A DNA stretch of 64,000 nucleotides from Leptodontidium sp. MPI-SDFR-AT-0119 (Eukaryota; Ascomycota; Leotiomycetes; Helotiales; Leptodontidiaceae): assembly GCA_020726505.1 (NCBI GenBank), contig JAHLEZ010000010.1, forward strand, positions 1,364,001-1,428,000, given 5' to 3'. The notes beneath the pieces are model-generated. The model made no database searches, was not told the origin of the DNA, and saw only the letters and a program-made list of their open reading frames with translations. Positions 10,862 through 24,300 of this stretch are shown one piece after another. Positions within the stretch are counted from its first letter, which is position 1. Each line of letters starts with the position of its first letter. The position numbers and the translations under genes were made by a program.

Positions 10862-12392
10862 ATGTTGATTAAAGGCGAAAAGTATGCCTGCGAGGCTTGC
10901 GTGAGAGGCCATCGTGTCAGCAACTGCCAGCACTCGGATCGTCCACTGCAACACATCAACAAGAAGGTATACAGGATCTCATCTTGGTAACACATCGACC
11001 ACTACTGACAGGTCACACTACAGGGTCGTCCAGTCTCACAATGTACTCATTGTCGGACTCTCCGCAAGTCGCGCTCTCAACATGTTCGATGCGACTGCGG
11101 TGAGAAGGCACACAGCAAGATCGGCTGTAGCAATGATACCGATTCTCAGGGTGAGTGTTCCATCGCATATTTGAGGCGTATCGATAGCAATTTCTGATAC
11201 TTTGATGGCAGACGGCTGCTGTTGTAGTCACACTGGCCGATGCACTTGCGCTCTGAAGAAGGAGCATCTGGATCCTGTCCCCGAATCCGACTCTGACGAA
11301 CCATCGTTGTCTTCAGCAACTACCTCCGAGAAGCGCAGACCTCGGGCACTGACAGCACAATCCGATGGAGGACTAACCATATTTACCAATGGCCACCACA
11401 AACCAGTTCACAAGCACAATAACATGGCCTCCAAGTGTGGTTTACCATATGTGGTACCAAGGGCACACTCGATCCACGGCCCATCTCCCTCCGGTCTCGC
11501 GAACAGATCTGTTGACAACCTACCCCACACCAATACCATCGATGCGTTACACAGCGATTCTCATATCAAGGATTCGATGGTCAGTGCACAACAGGAACAG
11601 CGCATGGTGAAATCCGAACACGGGTCACCACACATAATTCCTCAATCGAATTTGGATCAATTGAATGGCCAGCTTCCACCCCTGGATTTGTCGACCATAC
11701 CAGGAGAATTCAATTTCCTGCAATCCTTGGATGGCTTTGCAACTGTTCCCGATCATGAAGCTCCTATGTTTTCTGCAGGTCTCAGCTCAGCATCCATCGA
11801 CTGGTCCCATTATGATGGACTCGATTTCAACAATGACAATTTCGCAACTTCATCATACAGCCAGGCACCATCTTTTACCGGATTTGATTTCAGCAGCATT
11901 GATCAGCCAGCCCTAACGACAACTTCCACATCTGGCGAAATTTCGGAAGTTGAAGATTTTGTCCCCTTGAACGAGACTAATGGAACCCGACCATCCTTGC
12001 TCAACAACCAGTATGGTTCCGATTTTGACAATTCCGATTTGGGGGATATTGATGGGTACCGACTGAGCACCGCATCATCGTACATTGGTATGCCTCAAGC
12101 ACAGATGCTGGCAAGCAACAACTTCGATTCTCTCGACATGGATGCTTTTCTCAAGGGCGTACAAACCTCTGGAATATATGGTAACCACAATCACGGTCTT
12201 CCAACCGCCAGCTATATCGATGATGGCAAGTCTGGACAGAACGCATCTCCTTTTGATGATACCACGAACTTTCCGCTCCTGCCTACTGAAGACGACAACG
12301 ATGCATTTTGGATGCAATCATTTGTCCCAACGAGTATCCCGATCAACAATGGCCACAGTGAAAGTCCCGAAAACCACAACTGGGCCCAATAA
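10862..12392 (+). CDS. Copper-fist transcription factor
   Basis: Three exons, 10862..10966, 11024..11150 and 11212..12392, encode 470 residues. Residues 1-60 or so form the copper-fist DNA-binding domain: MLIKGEKYACEACVRGHR, the Cys/His ligands C10, C13, C22 and H24, the minor-groove motif KGRP at 35-38, then CTHC and CDCG. A second Cys cluster, GCCCSHTGRCTC at about 79-90, resembles the copper-sensing cluster that follows the domain in Ace1/Cuf1/Mac1-type proteins. The remainder is Ser/Asp/Asn-rich and probably disordered, as expected of an activation region. Such nuclear factors control copper detoxification or copper/iron uptake according to metal level; sequence alone does not decide which. 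Both introns (57 and 61 nt) are typical. The 6 kb gene-free upstream region is unusually long. Confidence 0.9.
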
Positions 12393-14819
12393 CACTCGGG
12401 GAAAGGCAGCAGGCCTTCGACTGATAATCTCTTTGGATGTATCTGCCGACGACTCGATGACTTATTTGCAACCGCACAGCATGGCAGGTTTTGGGTGACT
12501 TAGTACAGAATTTTGGGTGTCCATAGATTTCAATGTCACATATTACAATCTACGCATATATCTACCCTCGTCACTTTATAATTTTCATTTTGTACCCATT
12601 GACAGCGAATCTACCATACCCAGTCATGTCCCTGCCCACTATGTGACAAGATCAGCAATTGACCAGCATCATCTGCCGCAGGTAAACTGTGAATTAAGAT
12701 CGTCACTACTGTTTGAATGACCCACAGGACCCGATAGACCCGATGCTCTGGACAATATCAAAACGACATGAAACGGAGCTCGCCTTTAGCCCAGCAATAC
12801 CCCGCAGCGACTACGACGAGATCCTGATTCTCGAATTGCAAGGAAAGATCAATCATCGGTCCGTCTGATTAGACGCACCTCCTCCCACTTCAGGTCACAA
12901 GAAGATCGGCCCCACAACAGCCTACCTTTTCGATTGCCGGGCATTCACTTGTTTGTAGGATGACATGCCGATGCTCCATGTACTGTACACCTGGCTAGAT
13001 TAGATGGTTCCGCCGTCATATGACATGCAGCAACCGTTCGCAGAACTAGGACCATCACTGGAAGAACTAACATTGGCGAAGAGCGTGGAATGATGCTACA
13101 GTGAGATTTCGCCGAACGATGATGCCGCCAATTGGAATGAGCTATCAATTCGAACAATTCATATCATGCGACCCCGCCATTTCATGGATGGGATTCTGGA
13201 CCAGACAATATATCCTTGGAAGAGCTTGAATGAGGGGTACTCGAGTATGGACAAGCAGCAGCCACAGCGAACCCTGGCCTGAAGGGAATTGAGTACATCG
13301 TCGTCGGGCTGTAAGAACAATGCTCCGATCCCAGTATCCCCTTCCCCTCCAGTTGCATATCATGCCAAGCCCCGGTACTTTATATCCGATATTGAGGAAA
13401 TATATTTCCCCACCGGAAACGAAAAAGTGTCAGGGACACTACTCTAACAGATCTGTTTTGTGTCGCATGATGCCTACCTGCTCAGTTCTTGCTGCTGCTG
13501 CTGCATCTGAGCGAGCGAGCGGAAGATCCAGGGCTTCATCCGTCTGAACAGGCTGCTTCTTGCGGTTGAAATCCTTGATGCTTGCCGAAATAACTGGGCA
13601 AGTAGGAGGCGCAACCACAGGGCAGATTGATGTTTTAGGCTCATCCTAACCAGTGCAGGCCAGCGGGCGAACCAACTCCGGCTGCTGTTGGGAGGTTTTG
13701 TGTGTGTGTGTGCGTGAGTGTGGATGCTGGCAGGCAGTGATGTGCTCGTCTCCAGAGCTGTGAGGGTGAGGTGACGGTACTCTGGGCAAGAGATGACCCA
13801 ATGAAGGAGACTCAAGCCCCCGTCTGAATGCAATGCAAGGGGCGCCGAACTTGACCCTGGTGTTCCGATGCTGGTGCTGGCTTGTGGGCCATAAAACACG
13901 CAGAAATCCTCCGAAGTTTCAAGGCTCAAAGCCCCGTGATCCCGTACCCTGTCCTGTTTTGTTCAGTGTGTTCTTTCTCCCGACCTCACCTCCTCCAACC
14001 ACACCCACCCCCTTTGCCCATGACCCCTTTGAGTTTCCTGACTTTCAATCTCCCGGGATTTGCATTCGTTCCAGTATAGGCACAGAGCAGAAGAGTAGTG
14101 TTCAGACGAGGCCAGGGTATGCCCTAGGTCGGAGATAGCTGTTTAGTACTGCCTTGTATCAAGTGGAGGTTGATGCGCCTCTGTTGACGTTGACACGGCT
14201 TCACGGGCAGAAGACGAGAAACACACGACACGACAACACAGGAGCCGAGAGCTCTAGTACGAGCAGCCAGTCTAAGCCATTGCTGGACTAGCGCCACAGA
14301 ATAGCCGAATTGCTATTCGTCGTTCGAGGGGAAAGCTTTCGTGGATCTAAAAACACCAAATAATGTTCTTCCGGCCCGGACGTGCCAATTCCACCTACAG
14401 TACCAGCACCTGCGACTTTCCCAACATCCCTCGATTTTCCCCCTACAGCATTGCATCCGCTTCGAGCGCGCTGTGCCGCGAATCAGGCACACGGCCGTCG
14501 CGTACTTTTGCTACTTCCGTCTGACAAACAAGTAAGTTCATTGAGGCAGAATTCGTGGCGCAAGCTGCTGCTGCAGGCCCGGTCAGTCAGGTCAGTTGTT
14601 CGCGCGCCGGATACTGCTTGCTTCCTGGCTTGCTCGCTGGGCTGCCCTCGCTCCTCTGCTCTTCATCCGACACCGTAATAAAGTACGGGACGGTACTTTT
14701 CAATATCAATACATACTGACACTTTGCCAGAGCTGCAGGACCCCGCTCGCCCGTGTCCATGTCTATGTCCATGACGAATTGCTAGCCAGCCCAGCTTGCC
14801 TTAATTCGACGCGACGAAT
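12393..14819. other. Gene-free region upstream of the RGT1-like gene
   Basis: About 2.4 kb without a credible gene. It contains CAG/CTG runs near 13490, a TGTGTG run near 13700 and C-rich tracts near 13985-14020. The final 500 bases (pyrimidine tracts, CAG/CAA runs) look like promoter and 5' leader of the transcription factor at 14820. Confidence 0.5.
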
Positions 14820-17287
14820 ATGTCCTACCCCTCCCCCAACACAGTCGCTGCCGACCAAGGCGGCCCATTCTACTCTGCGCCGTCGAGTCAACATCAGCAG
14901 CAGCAACAACATCAAGGCCTCCCCAACCCAGATGAACTAGAAATCGCAGCACACCTGTCGTCGCATGGTCTACAGTCTGCCATGAGTTCTGGCCCAGGAG
15001 GAAATATGGCCGATGGTCAGGATCTCAGAAGTCAAGGACAACCCATTGTCAATCACCAGTACGAGCACGAGCAAGCTCATGCTCCCCAGGTGCAAGCTAC
15101 TCATGGCTCCATGGACCAGATGGGAGGGCAATACGGTGCGCCAGATGGACCAATGGCAAGCAGGAAACGATCCAAGGTGTCTAGAGCTTGTGATGAATGT
15201 CGGCGCAAGAAGATCAAATGCGACGCGACAGGAGATCCTGGAGATGAGCAATGTTCGAGCTGTAAGCGTGTTGGGACAACTTGTCAGTTCAGCAGGGTAC
15301 CAATGAAGAGGGGTCCTAGCAAAGGGTATGTTCATAGAGAGCAATGGTTTCATGGTAGAGCTAATCACGGAAATCAGATATATCAAGGAGCTGGCAGATC
15401 GTTTAAATACACTCGAAGGTGCCATTCACGGACAAGGTGGTGAGATGATCCCACAGTATCTAACACACCAAGAAAGCCCAGCCCAGCATCGCCCATCTGA
15501 GGAATTTTCGCCTCCTCCACCAGGAGAAACACCGAGAAAGAGAACTTATTCGGCTGTTTCTGGAGGTGAATTCGGCTCGCCGTTTATGTCGCAAAGACAG
15601 ATAGGATCATGGAGTCAACCGCAGCAAGACCCTCTAAGGAATTTGACGCACTCTGCAGCCCCATACACTCCATCTCAACCCGCTCCAACTGGTCAAATGT
15701 TCAGAGAACCGAACTACTCCCCCAATGGCCTTCAATCGCAACCAACCTGGAGACAACCGCCTCCTGAAGCCGCACGCCCTCAAAGCATTGCATATGAAGG
15801 AATTGCTCAAGAGCCCAAATTTAATGACCGGATTTCGGAGTCAAATGAGGCTGTGTTTGAAGGGTATTATGATTGGGGTTCTACTTGTTGGTTCAGCGCT
15901 AATATGGCTCAGATATTATGGAACTATCCATCCTACTTATCCAATTCTTGCAACAACTAGAGTTAAGATGCTTGCACGACTTTTGGGCTGCCCCGCGACT
16001 TTGCGAGAAGCTTTTCATGAAGCACTCCACGCTGCTGTTCGCTGTTACTCTTCCTCAGCTACCTATAACGGCGAACCGCCAAGCCCTCGAAAGGCAACCC
16101 AACTTTTGTCTGAGTCGGATTCTCCATCCTCTCAGTCCTTCTCAACAAGCATAATCTACCTCCAAACAATGCTACTTTTGGTCACCGAGGCCGAAAACCG
16201 GCCTCCAAGCACATCTGGACACGATGGCCGATCCCGATCAGTTTTGCTTGGTGGAGCCGTGGGTGTTGCTTACTCCATGAAGTTGCACCTTTGCAAGCCA
16301 TTCGATGAATTGGCCGAGAATGATCCCGACTCAGATGAGAAGCTTGGCAGGAGAATCTGGTGGAGTTTGGTGATAATGGACCGGTGGCATGCTTCAAGCA
16401 CGGCTAGTCCATCACTGATTCCTGATAGCAGCGTGGTTGTATACCCAGAAGACCAAGCTCTATTGGGAGATGATCTCTACCACCTAGCCCGTAAGAGTCG
16501 TCCCTGCTAGGAAGGAAGAACATGCTGATTTCATGACTATCTAGGCCTGTCAATCATCTTGGGACATACTTCTGCTGTTGCACTTGCTCCTACCGACATT
16601 CCTACACTTGGTATGCCTCGAGACGCAGTATACGGCACGCTTCTCCGAGGGGAGCTCGAGAGATTTCGGGAGTCTCTTCCTGCGGCGGTATTGCAACCAC
16701 CAAACGCGCCCCTTCTACATATGTGCTATTGGCATTTGCGTATACTGGTGGGTCTTACACTCGTCAGTTTGGAGCCCTTCGACCTCAAGGAAAGCGCGAT
16801 GAACAGTCTTGCGCAGCTCGTCAACAATTCGGGCCTCATTTCGCCGTTAACCTACTATTGCACGACCCTGGTTGCATTAGCTTTCTTAGATCTAACAGAA
16901 TACGAGGCCACACGAGATGAGGCCGAGGAAGCTTTGAGAACTCTACTGGAGGCTCCAATAGCACCTTCGACTTGGGATGCGGCTGTACGGCATTTAATTG
17001 CCAACAAAAAACAACAAGCTGCCAGTAACACTGCACCGCCGCCGACTGAAAGCAAGCATGTTTCTGTCGCGAGTCAGAGCCTGCAACGTCTAGCTGATCT
17101 GGCCACTGCGACCGAAGAAGGCAGGGATGCCACAGTCAGCAGCGAGGAGAGAAAGGAAGGAGAGAAAGAAAAGAGCAACTCGGGTCCAGCGGGAGTTCAA
17201 GCTCACTTCGAGAGCTTTCACAAGCTGCGAGAGCTCGTCAGGAGTGGATATCTGAGCGTCTTCGCTGCGGGAGATGCGGGCCGATAG
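14820..17287 (+). CDS. Zn2Cys6 transcription factor, RGT1-like
   Basis: Four exons, 14820..15325, 15378..15863, 15913..16490, 16545..17287, give 770 residues. A Gln-rich N-terminus precedes the zinc cluster with Cys at 124, 127, 134, 145, 148 and 155 (SRACDECRRKKIKCD). Next comes the linker RGPSKGYIKELADRLNTLE that is typical of fungal RGT1/RgtA-type regulators of hexose transporter genes. The region from about 330 to 640 is the fungal-specific middle homology domain (for example RRIWWSLVIMDRWHASSTAS). Each intron restores the conserved reading: GYIKELAD at the first, EGYYGTIHPTYPIL at the second, LARLSIILGH at the third. A role in glucose signalling is family inference. CreC, also tied to carbon repression, lies 43 kb away, which is not linkage evidence. 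Confidence 0.9.
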
Positions 17288-18834
17288 AGCGCGCTTCAGC
17301 CACATGTGGCGCAGACAAGGTTTTAGAAAATATGCAATGCCCGCTTGGGTGAGACGAGAGATTTCGTTGGGATAGGAGAGAGAGATACAACGCAACCATT
17401 TTTCTTCAGTACAATTGTTACAGTATACTCCCCCGGGATCGGTGTTCCTGTACGAGTTTCTCTTTCTCTTGTCATCTGTTGGGATAGTTTCACAAAAAAC
17501 ACAAAATTTCCCACCGCGCACGTGGGAAAGGATGGATGGCGATGACGGATGGGATAAAGAGGGGTGGTTGGATCGTTTTTCTCGCGCTGCTGCTGCTTAC
17601 GAACTGGATTGGGTGTTTACAGGCTGGTTGGTCGGTCGGTCGGCTGGGGGATTTTTTGTTTGTTTCGTTAGGCGCTATCCATCTGTGCATCCATTCCCCG
17701 GATTGGGAAACATGCGAGCATGCGAGCGTGAGCATAGCATCTAGCATCTAGCATCTAGCATCTGCCGACGGAGTTGTTGAACCTTTTTTTTTCTTGATGC
17801 TCGCTTGCTTGCCTTTTCGTCCTCGTCTGGTCGGATTTGGTGGCTTCTGCGTCTGCGTCAAGGGAGAAAGGAAGCAAGCATGGAAGCATGGCAGGAAAAG
17901 GGGCAGGGAGGAGGGAGCCTCGTCTCGTCTCGCCTAGCTGAGCCGAACCTCGTCTGTTTCAACTGTGCATATGTGCATATGCGCATACGTGCATAGGACC
18001 AAGAGAAGCATGGTGGTATCGGCTTTTGAGGATACTCGTATGCATGGCTCCGGAGAGGGAGATCGAGAGAAGAAAAGAGAGACCTACTTACCTCCCTTGT
18101 AAGAATAGTAAGAAAAAAGGAAAAAATTACAAACAGTGTTCATGAGAACACATAGCTATTTTTTTTTCCCTCGCCTGCGATGCAGATGCAAGGTGACTGA
18201 CTGACTGGCTGATGTGAGGCGGTTTCTTCTTCCGTGTACGATGTTCTCGTTCGCTTTGTTTTGATTCTAGCTCTGGCCCGCTTCAGCCGGAGTATCTTTA
18301 TTCCTATTCTCCTATTGTCCTACTCTTCTTCTTGTTGTTGTTGTCGTCACTCGGATATTCTTCCCTCGAGTAGCTGAACTTCCCGCCTCTCCTCGTATTA
18401 CATTTCGTTTTGTCAGATGCAACTGTACAGTCAGCAGAGATGTGAAACAAGCCTTTCAAGCCATCGAACGCCTTCGCTCTTCGGTGCCCAGTGCAATGCT
18501 CGGTGTCCAAGTTTGTATCACAGCAGGCAGGGGTATAGTCTCTTCGAGCATCCCATGGAATATAATGGTTTTGGGACGGACAGGCACTTGTTCTTCGTCA
18601 TACTATACCGTATCGCACGGCGGACTTTAGGCTTGTTAAATCCATTGATTGTTCTTCAAGCTAAGTCGCTGCGTACGAAGGGGATACTTCTTTCTGTGCG
18701 GATGAATCAAAAGCTTCAGTAGGTAAGTACAAGACGCATGCAAGAACTCGAACTGGGCAATCATTCTCTGGAAAGCGATCTGCTCGTGGAAGGTAGGTAG
18801 GTTCATGTCTATCTACAACGCTCCTCACTCCTGC
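17288..18834. other. Convergent intergenic region, 3' flanks
   Basis: About 1.5 kb between the 3' ends of the RGT1-like gene and the nitrilase gene. It contains a (GGTC)n run near 17630, a CATCTAG tandem repeat near 17735, a purine/pyrimidine-alternating GCATATGTGCATATGCGC stretch near 17965 and T-rich tracts. No open frame looks coding. Confidence 0.5.
17731..17763 (+). repeat. (CATCTAG)n tandem repeat
   Basis: Four adjacent copies of GCATCTA/GCATAGC-type 7-mers in non-coding DNA downstream of the RGT1-like gene. Confidence 0.85.
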
Positions 18835-20380
18835 TCACTTTGCAGGCTGGCTGTCTCTTGTCAAAGAATACTCGTAATGCCAGCCTTCACTCCCCATATC
18901 CTGCCTGACTTTGTAGTTCTCCTCCGCCTCCTCCACTAGAAAGTCACGAAGTCAGCTCAGCACATCTGGAAGACCGGTCTGCGAATTCCCTCTCGATCTA
19001 TATCGACAAACCTTGACTTTGTTCTCAAAAAGAACAAATAATAATTCAATGGCAACTTGAAGGATAGAGAGGGAAGATAAAACCCAAGAACCGAGCGGAA
19101 GGCAAACTCACAAATCTCCATATCAACATCTACAACTCCCATCCCCTCACACCACCCCAACTTCCCCCTCGCCCCCTCAAACGGAACCGCAACCTGACTT
19201 CCTCCCGCCCAACTGCCCCTCCCACTCTCTCCCTCCCCATCCCCCTCCTTCACCCCACCAGCATTAACAAAAACAACCGCACACGTATTCTCAAACGCCC
19301 TCGCCACAAGCACACTCTCCAAAAACAACTGCTCCGCAAACGGATTCCTCCTCAACCCCTTCTCACTACAATCCGCCAGCGTCCAGAAAGTAGGCACGAT
19401 AACCAACTTCGCTCCCTGCGCGACCAATTCCCGAAACGCCTCAGGAAACGCCAAGTCCCAGCAGATCAGCAACCCGACTTTCCCTAGCGGCGTGTCGAAC
19501 GCGACGTGTGGTTCGTGTGTGGAGGATGTGAGGTGCGGTCGTTCCGGGTGCCAGAGGTTTTTCTTCTGGTAGCGGCCGAGGATTGTGCCGGTGCTGGAGA
19601 TGAAGTAGGCGATGTTGAGGAGGGAGGAGCCGTGTTTCTCGATGATGGTTCCGGGGACGATGTTGATCTGAAGCTCGGCGGCGAGGGAGCAGTAGGCGGA
19701 GAGGTATTTGGCGGATTGGGCGCAGAGGTCGGGGAAGGAGGGGGAGTCGGGGACCCCTGGGTTGGATTAGATGGGAGTGGGAGGAGTTGGTATGAGGGAT
19801 GTTTAGGTGTTGGAAGTGGCATTTTTGGTTGTTGACTTACAGGATGTCAAATGATATTCTGGAAGGACGGCGAGGTGGCAGGATTGAGCTGCTGCTTGGC
19901 GGATATATCTAACAGCAGAAGCATGATTGCCTTCGATGTCTAGTGGCTAATAGAAAATAGTAATTAGCACTTGTTTGTAGGATGACTGTTGTTTTCCTCG
20001 ATCCTGATGACGGCCAAGTTGAAACCGAAATGTAGGCGTTGAATTTACCAAGAACTCTTTGGAAGGCGGCCCAATGTCATGTAAATTTCAAGGACTCTCA
20101 CAAGAACATTTGAAATTGTTACAACAAGCTAAAAAGAATTTGCACTGAAGAATAACAAGCCAAGAAATTAAACATTACCAGAGGACATTACAGTCCGGGA
20201 GGTAGCGTTCTGCTCATCAAATCCAACTCAATCGGTGAAGAAGGGTAACATTACAGTGAAGCGAAGTAACCCAAAAACGGCATTGCGAAAACACAAATGA
20301 TAGGAATGACAGAATGAAACTTATTGTGATACCTTAGGATGCAACTGTATGATAGCAACCTTGTACACCGGAGCCGGCAT
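18835..20380 (-). CDS. Nitrilase-superfamily (carbon-nitrogen) hydrolase
   Basis: Four exons on the minus strand, complement(join(18835..18935,19112..19756,19841..19946,20333..20380)), encode 299 residues. The catalytic triad is visible: Glu46 in LAVLPEYHLTSW, Lys116 in GRYQKKNLWHPERPH and Cys150 in GLLICWDLAFPEAF. The frame ends with the conserved EILEEAEENYKVRQDM and GWHYEYSL. Members hydrolyse amide or nitrile carbon-nitrogen bonds; the exact substrate (amidase, nitrilase, omega-amidase) cannot be read here. No signal peptide is evident, suggesting a cytosolic enzyme. The first exon is only 48 nt (MPAPVYKVAIIQLHPK), and the first intron is long for this genome (19947-20332, 386 nt), but its donor, acceptor and phase agree. 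Central frames alone would miss both termini. Confidence 0.88.
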
Positions 20381-21367
20381 TGTGGAGATCCGGACCGAAA
20401 GTGCGGAACGATGAGATAAATATCAACAAGGTATGTACGAAGTAATCTGCACTAGTCTCAAAACGATCCAGAGAAGGAAACCCAAGTAATCTAGTCTTTC
20501 GGGTATGGTTATGAAGATCAATTGTGGGAGAAGGAAAATGGCTGAAGTCTTGAAGTAGTTTGATGACGGACGAGGAGCGTCCTAGTTACAAAGTGGGGTA
20601 ATTTTAGTCAGTATAGTAAGTTGGGTGGATTACACGACAGAGAAAGGTTCACGATCAAATCAGAGGGGGCGAGTCTATCAATCAATCCCGCCTTTCTGGA
20701 GACAACCAATTAGAAAGTTGAGCGGGGATCTTGTTGACATTGGAAAGAGGATTGATTTCGCTTGTATGAACTAGACTCCTTTTCCACTCTAGAAACTTGA
20801 CTGGCCAAACAAGTCAGGTTCACAAGTGGGAGTTACCAGCGCCAGAGCGCTAACTAAGGACTGATGGCGCGAAGGGGTTGGAAATCTTCGAGTGCTGCGA
20901 AAAATTCTGTCGCCGGCTCACTTGAAGTCTCATGATTCGAGTTCTAACAAATCCATACAGTGGCCCAGTTAGATTCGCGATATTGTGCAAACATGCACTC
21001 AATCAGCTCGGCAGAGAAAGTGTCAATCAAAACGGGAGAGGAAACTCGTAAGAGGTCAATTCATTGCATCACGACCGCTTTGCCATTTCATCTCATCATG
21101 TCTCATCTAGTCTATTACTCGCTTGCCTGATTCAGGTTCTAGAAATCCCCTGGCTGCAATTCAGGACGCCAATACTATACAATATAAGCAGATCGGATGT
21201 TCTGTCTACTCATTTCCATCGCTGACGCCCATAGTAACTCCCGCTCTCACGCAAATGCATGATTCAACTGATGGGGGCGTTGAAGAAGTCGTATGTATAT
21301 ATATACATGGTACTTGGTTCATCCAAGGCACAAACAAGCTCTTTCGCAAATGTGGTTGCAAAGGCTC
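20381..21367. other. Intergenic region between two minus-strand genes
   Basis: Nearly 1 kb holding the promoter of the nitrilase gene and the 3' flank of the phytochrome gene. Nothing else is recognised apart from a short GTATGTATATATATAC palindrome-like stretch near 21291. Confidence 0.5.
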
Positions 21368-24300
21368 TCAAGTACCATCACTGGGGTGTGATGTTGGATT
21401 CACAGGTTCGCCCACAGCATTCTCATCGCCTGTTCTCTCCTCCACTTGAGGGAAATAGCTTTCTTTGATGGCTTTCGGTACGTCCAGGCGCTCATCATGA
21501 ATCAGAGGTCGTTGGGTCTCTGTTGGTGTGATCGATCCCGATTCGCTGCTCCCGTGGCTCGAACTCTTGTCGCGGTTGTCCCTGTTCTCAGATGCCGGCT
21601 TTTCGGATGAAGGGTTTGTTCTCACATGAAGAGCCGACGGTGATTGCCTTCGATGAAACCACCCTCCTCGCTCCCATTCACCCGGTTGGTATAGACATGA
21701 GTTCCGAATCTTATCGTCAACTATACCTTGCAATATGATGTTGAGTCGTTTGAAATCAATTGGCTTCAAAATCCACCCATCGAAGCCAGCGTTGATGTAT
21801 GTCTGGCGTTCGCGCTCAACAAGCGACGCAGATACGGCGAATATGGGTACTCGACCATTACTCAACGCACGGGGAGAAAATTTGCTATCCGGGTGAGACT
21901 TTTCGTATGATCGGATCATTTTGGTGGATGTGAGACCATCAACGATTGGCATCTGTTAACCTATTAGCTATCTTACTTCAAGCCACGCTGTAGAACTGGA
22001 TAGATGTTGTGACCGTCGCAAACACTGCTGACAACTTCTAGATCCAGCTACTATAACTATAGCTCCTTCGGATGGATTGTCTTACCTGCATGTCCATAAG
22101 CACCACATCGAAGAATGCTGGCTTGTCTCCATAAGCGCTAGCGCAATCTTCTCCGTTGACAGTGTGGTGCACCTCGTGCCCGCTTTTCTCTAACCTCTTC
22201 TGAATGATTCGACTGTTGACGGGGTCGTCCTCTGCTACCAGAACTTGTAGGTGCTCAGAGTTTGGCTTCTCGGATTTCACTGCTGTTTTGTCGCCTTCCT
22301 TGTCAGGTACCTCGAAAAGTACCCTGGAGGCCACATGTGGTATTGCTGGGCTGTCAAATTCCTCAGGCATCTTGATAGCTTTAAGTAAAGTCTTGTTGTC
22401 TGTGACAAACTCGGATCCGGCAGGTCCCTCGTAGCTTCTGCGCAGGTGCTCTGGGGCTCCATAAGATTTCGAACGCGACATCATGCTAGGCCTTTCCGTG
22501 GCCATTGCGGAACGAACTGGAGTCGACCCAACGCTGGACGCACTCTTTCTGCTGTGCCCGCTTCCCCTGCTGTTCGACCGCTGAAGAGCTTGCTCTTCGG
22601 GTTCTGCCTCGCCTATATCCAATGGCCCAGATATTGCATCTATTAGCCGATCCACGTCGCTCTTCTTGCTCGCATTGCTCTTAGCACTCTTGTTGCTAGA
22701 ACCGCTCTTAAAGCTCTGTACACTGACACCCTCGAGACTGCGCTTACGCTGGACACCTTGATCAACTCTGAAAGAGCTTGCCTTCTCCACCAGTGTCACT
22801 TCACCTTCTATGTTGGATACGATTGGAGGTGTCGTGACTGGCAACGACGTAGAAGATTTTGACGCGGCTGAAGTCTCGCCCTCGGCGCAGGCGTTGTCAG
22901 GAAGTGAAAATGGCAGTTGCATAACGAAACGCGAGCCCGTACCCTCCTCGGATTTCAGCCGAAGCTGACCATCCATATTCCGGACCGTCCTAGCCACCAT
23001 TGCAAGACCAAGGCCTAAAGTTTTGGTTTCCTTTCCTTGTGTGAGAGCCTGAGAACCTCCGGTCCAGGGATTGAGAGGCTGGTCATCTTCGCCTTCCGTT
23101 GACACTTGCTCAAGATCCCGGAATAGAGAGTCTAGCAACTCATTTGACATGCCAATCCCAGTATCTTGCACCACTATCTCAACGGTAGCACAGTTCTCTG
23201 TTATGTCCTGAAGCCAGACCTCTACTCGAACAGACCCTTCTTTCGTATGTTGCACAGCATTTGCTGTAACATTAGCAATTACTTGTCTCACTCGTCGTTG
23301 ATCGCCGAGAACAAAATTTGGTATCCCTGGATGTTCGATGATGTCGTAAGCGAGCCCCTTTCTCTTCGCATCGCCTTTGAACGAATCGGTTGCCTCTCGA
23401 ATTGTGGCTGGGAGATCAAAAACTTCATCTTTGATTAAAGCTTGCCCTTCCTCTGTATTTGTCAGGTCCAAAAGATCGTTGATGACATAGATAAGGGACT
23501 TCGATGCGGAATGGGACTTCGATAGGTTATCTCTCGTTTCTTGATCCAGGGCTCCTTCAAGCGCGATTTCAAGGTAGTTGATAATGGCATTGAGTGGGGT
23601 CCTGACTTCGTGTGCCGAATTTGCCAGGAGTAACTTCGTTAATTGACTGGACTGCAGAGCCGCCTCTTTCTGGCGCCAAACCTATTAAAGGTCATTAGAG
23701 AATTCGAGACATAGGGGAAATGAATCCTTACTTCGATGAACTTGCCGTATACCAAGCAAAGTACAGCTGCGGTTTCAACCTGCTCTTCAGTCCATTCGCG
23801 ACATTTGCCAATCACTGTCTCGCTCCAAGTCTTGAAACTTTTTCTCGGTTCGAGATACCCTTCAGTTCCTTCTTTGACAAATTTTTCGTATGGATTCCCA
23901 GCCTAGAAGAAGAGTCAGCCGAACATGTAATGTCTTGTGGGTATCGTTGGATTGATTCGAGCCGATGCTGCATCCAGTTTGCGCCGTGATGATGTGGGCT
24001 TTTGACAATAGCAAAATGCCAGAAATCATTGGCTGCAAGTAAGAGGAAAAGATAGAAGGATATGGCTTACCCATTTAACTTCTTTCGATTGACCCTTGCG
24101 GAAGAAAACTAAGATGCTATCAGTCACTGAAGCTGTTTAGTCGGACAAAACGGAATTCAAAAAGACAAGTTTCGCACTTCAAACATGCTCTGAATGAGCT
24201 CGTCGAAAAAAGCACCCATTGTTTGGCAGTGCGCATCAAATACCTGGGGCGTTTGGTGTACTTACCAATGAAGTCGCTGCCACCAACACTCAATGGCACG

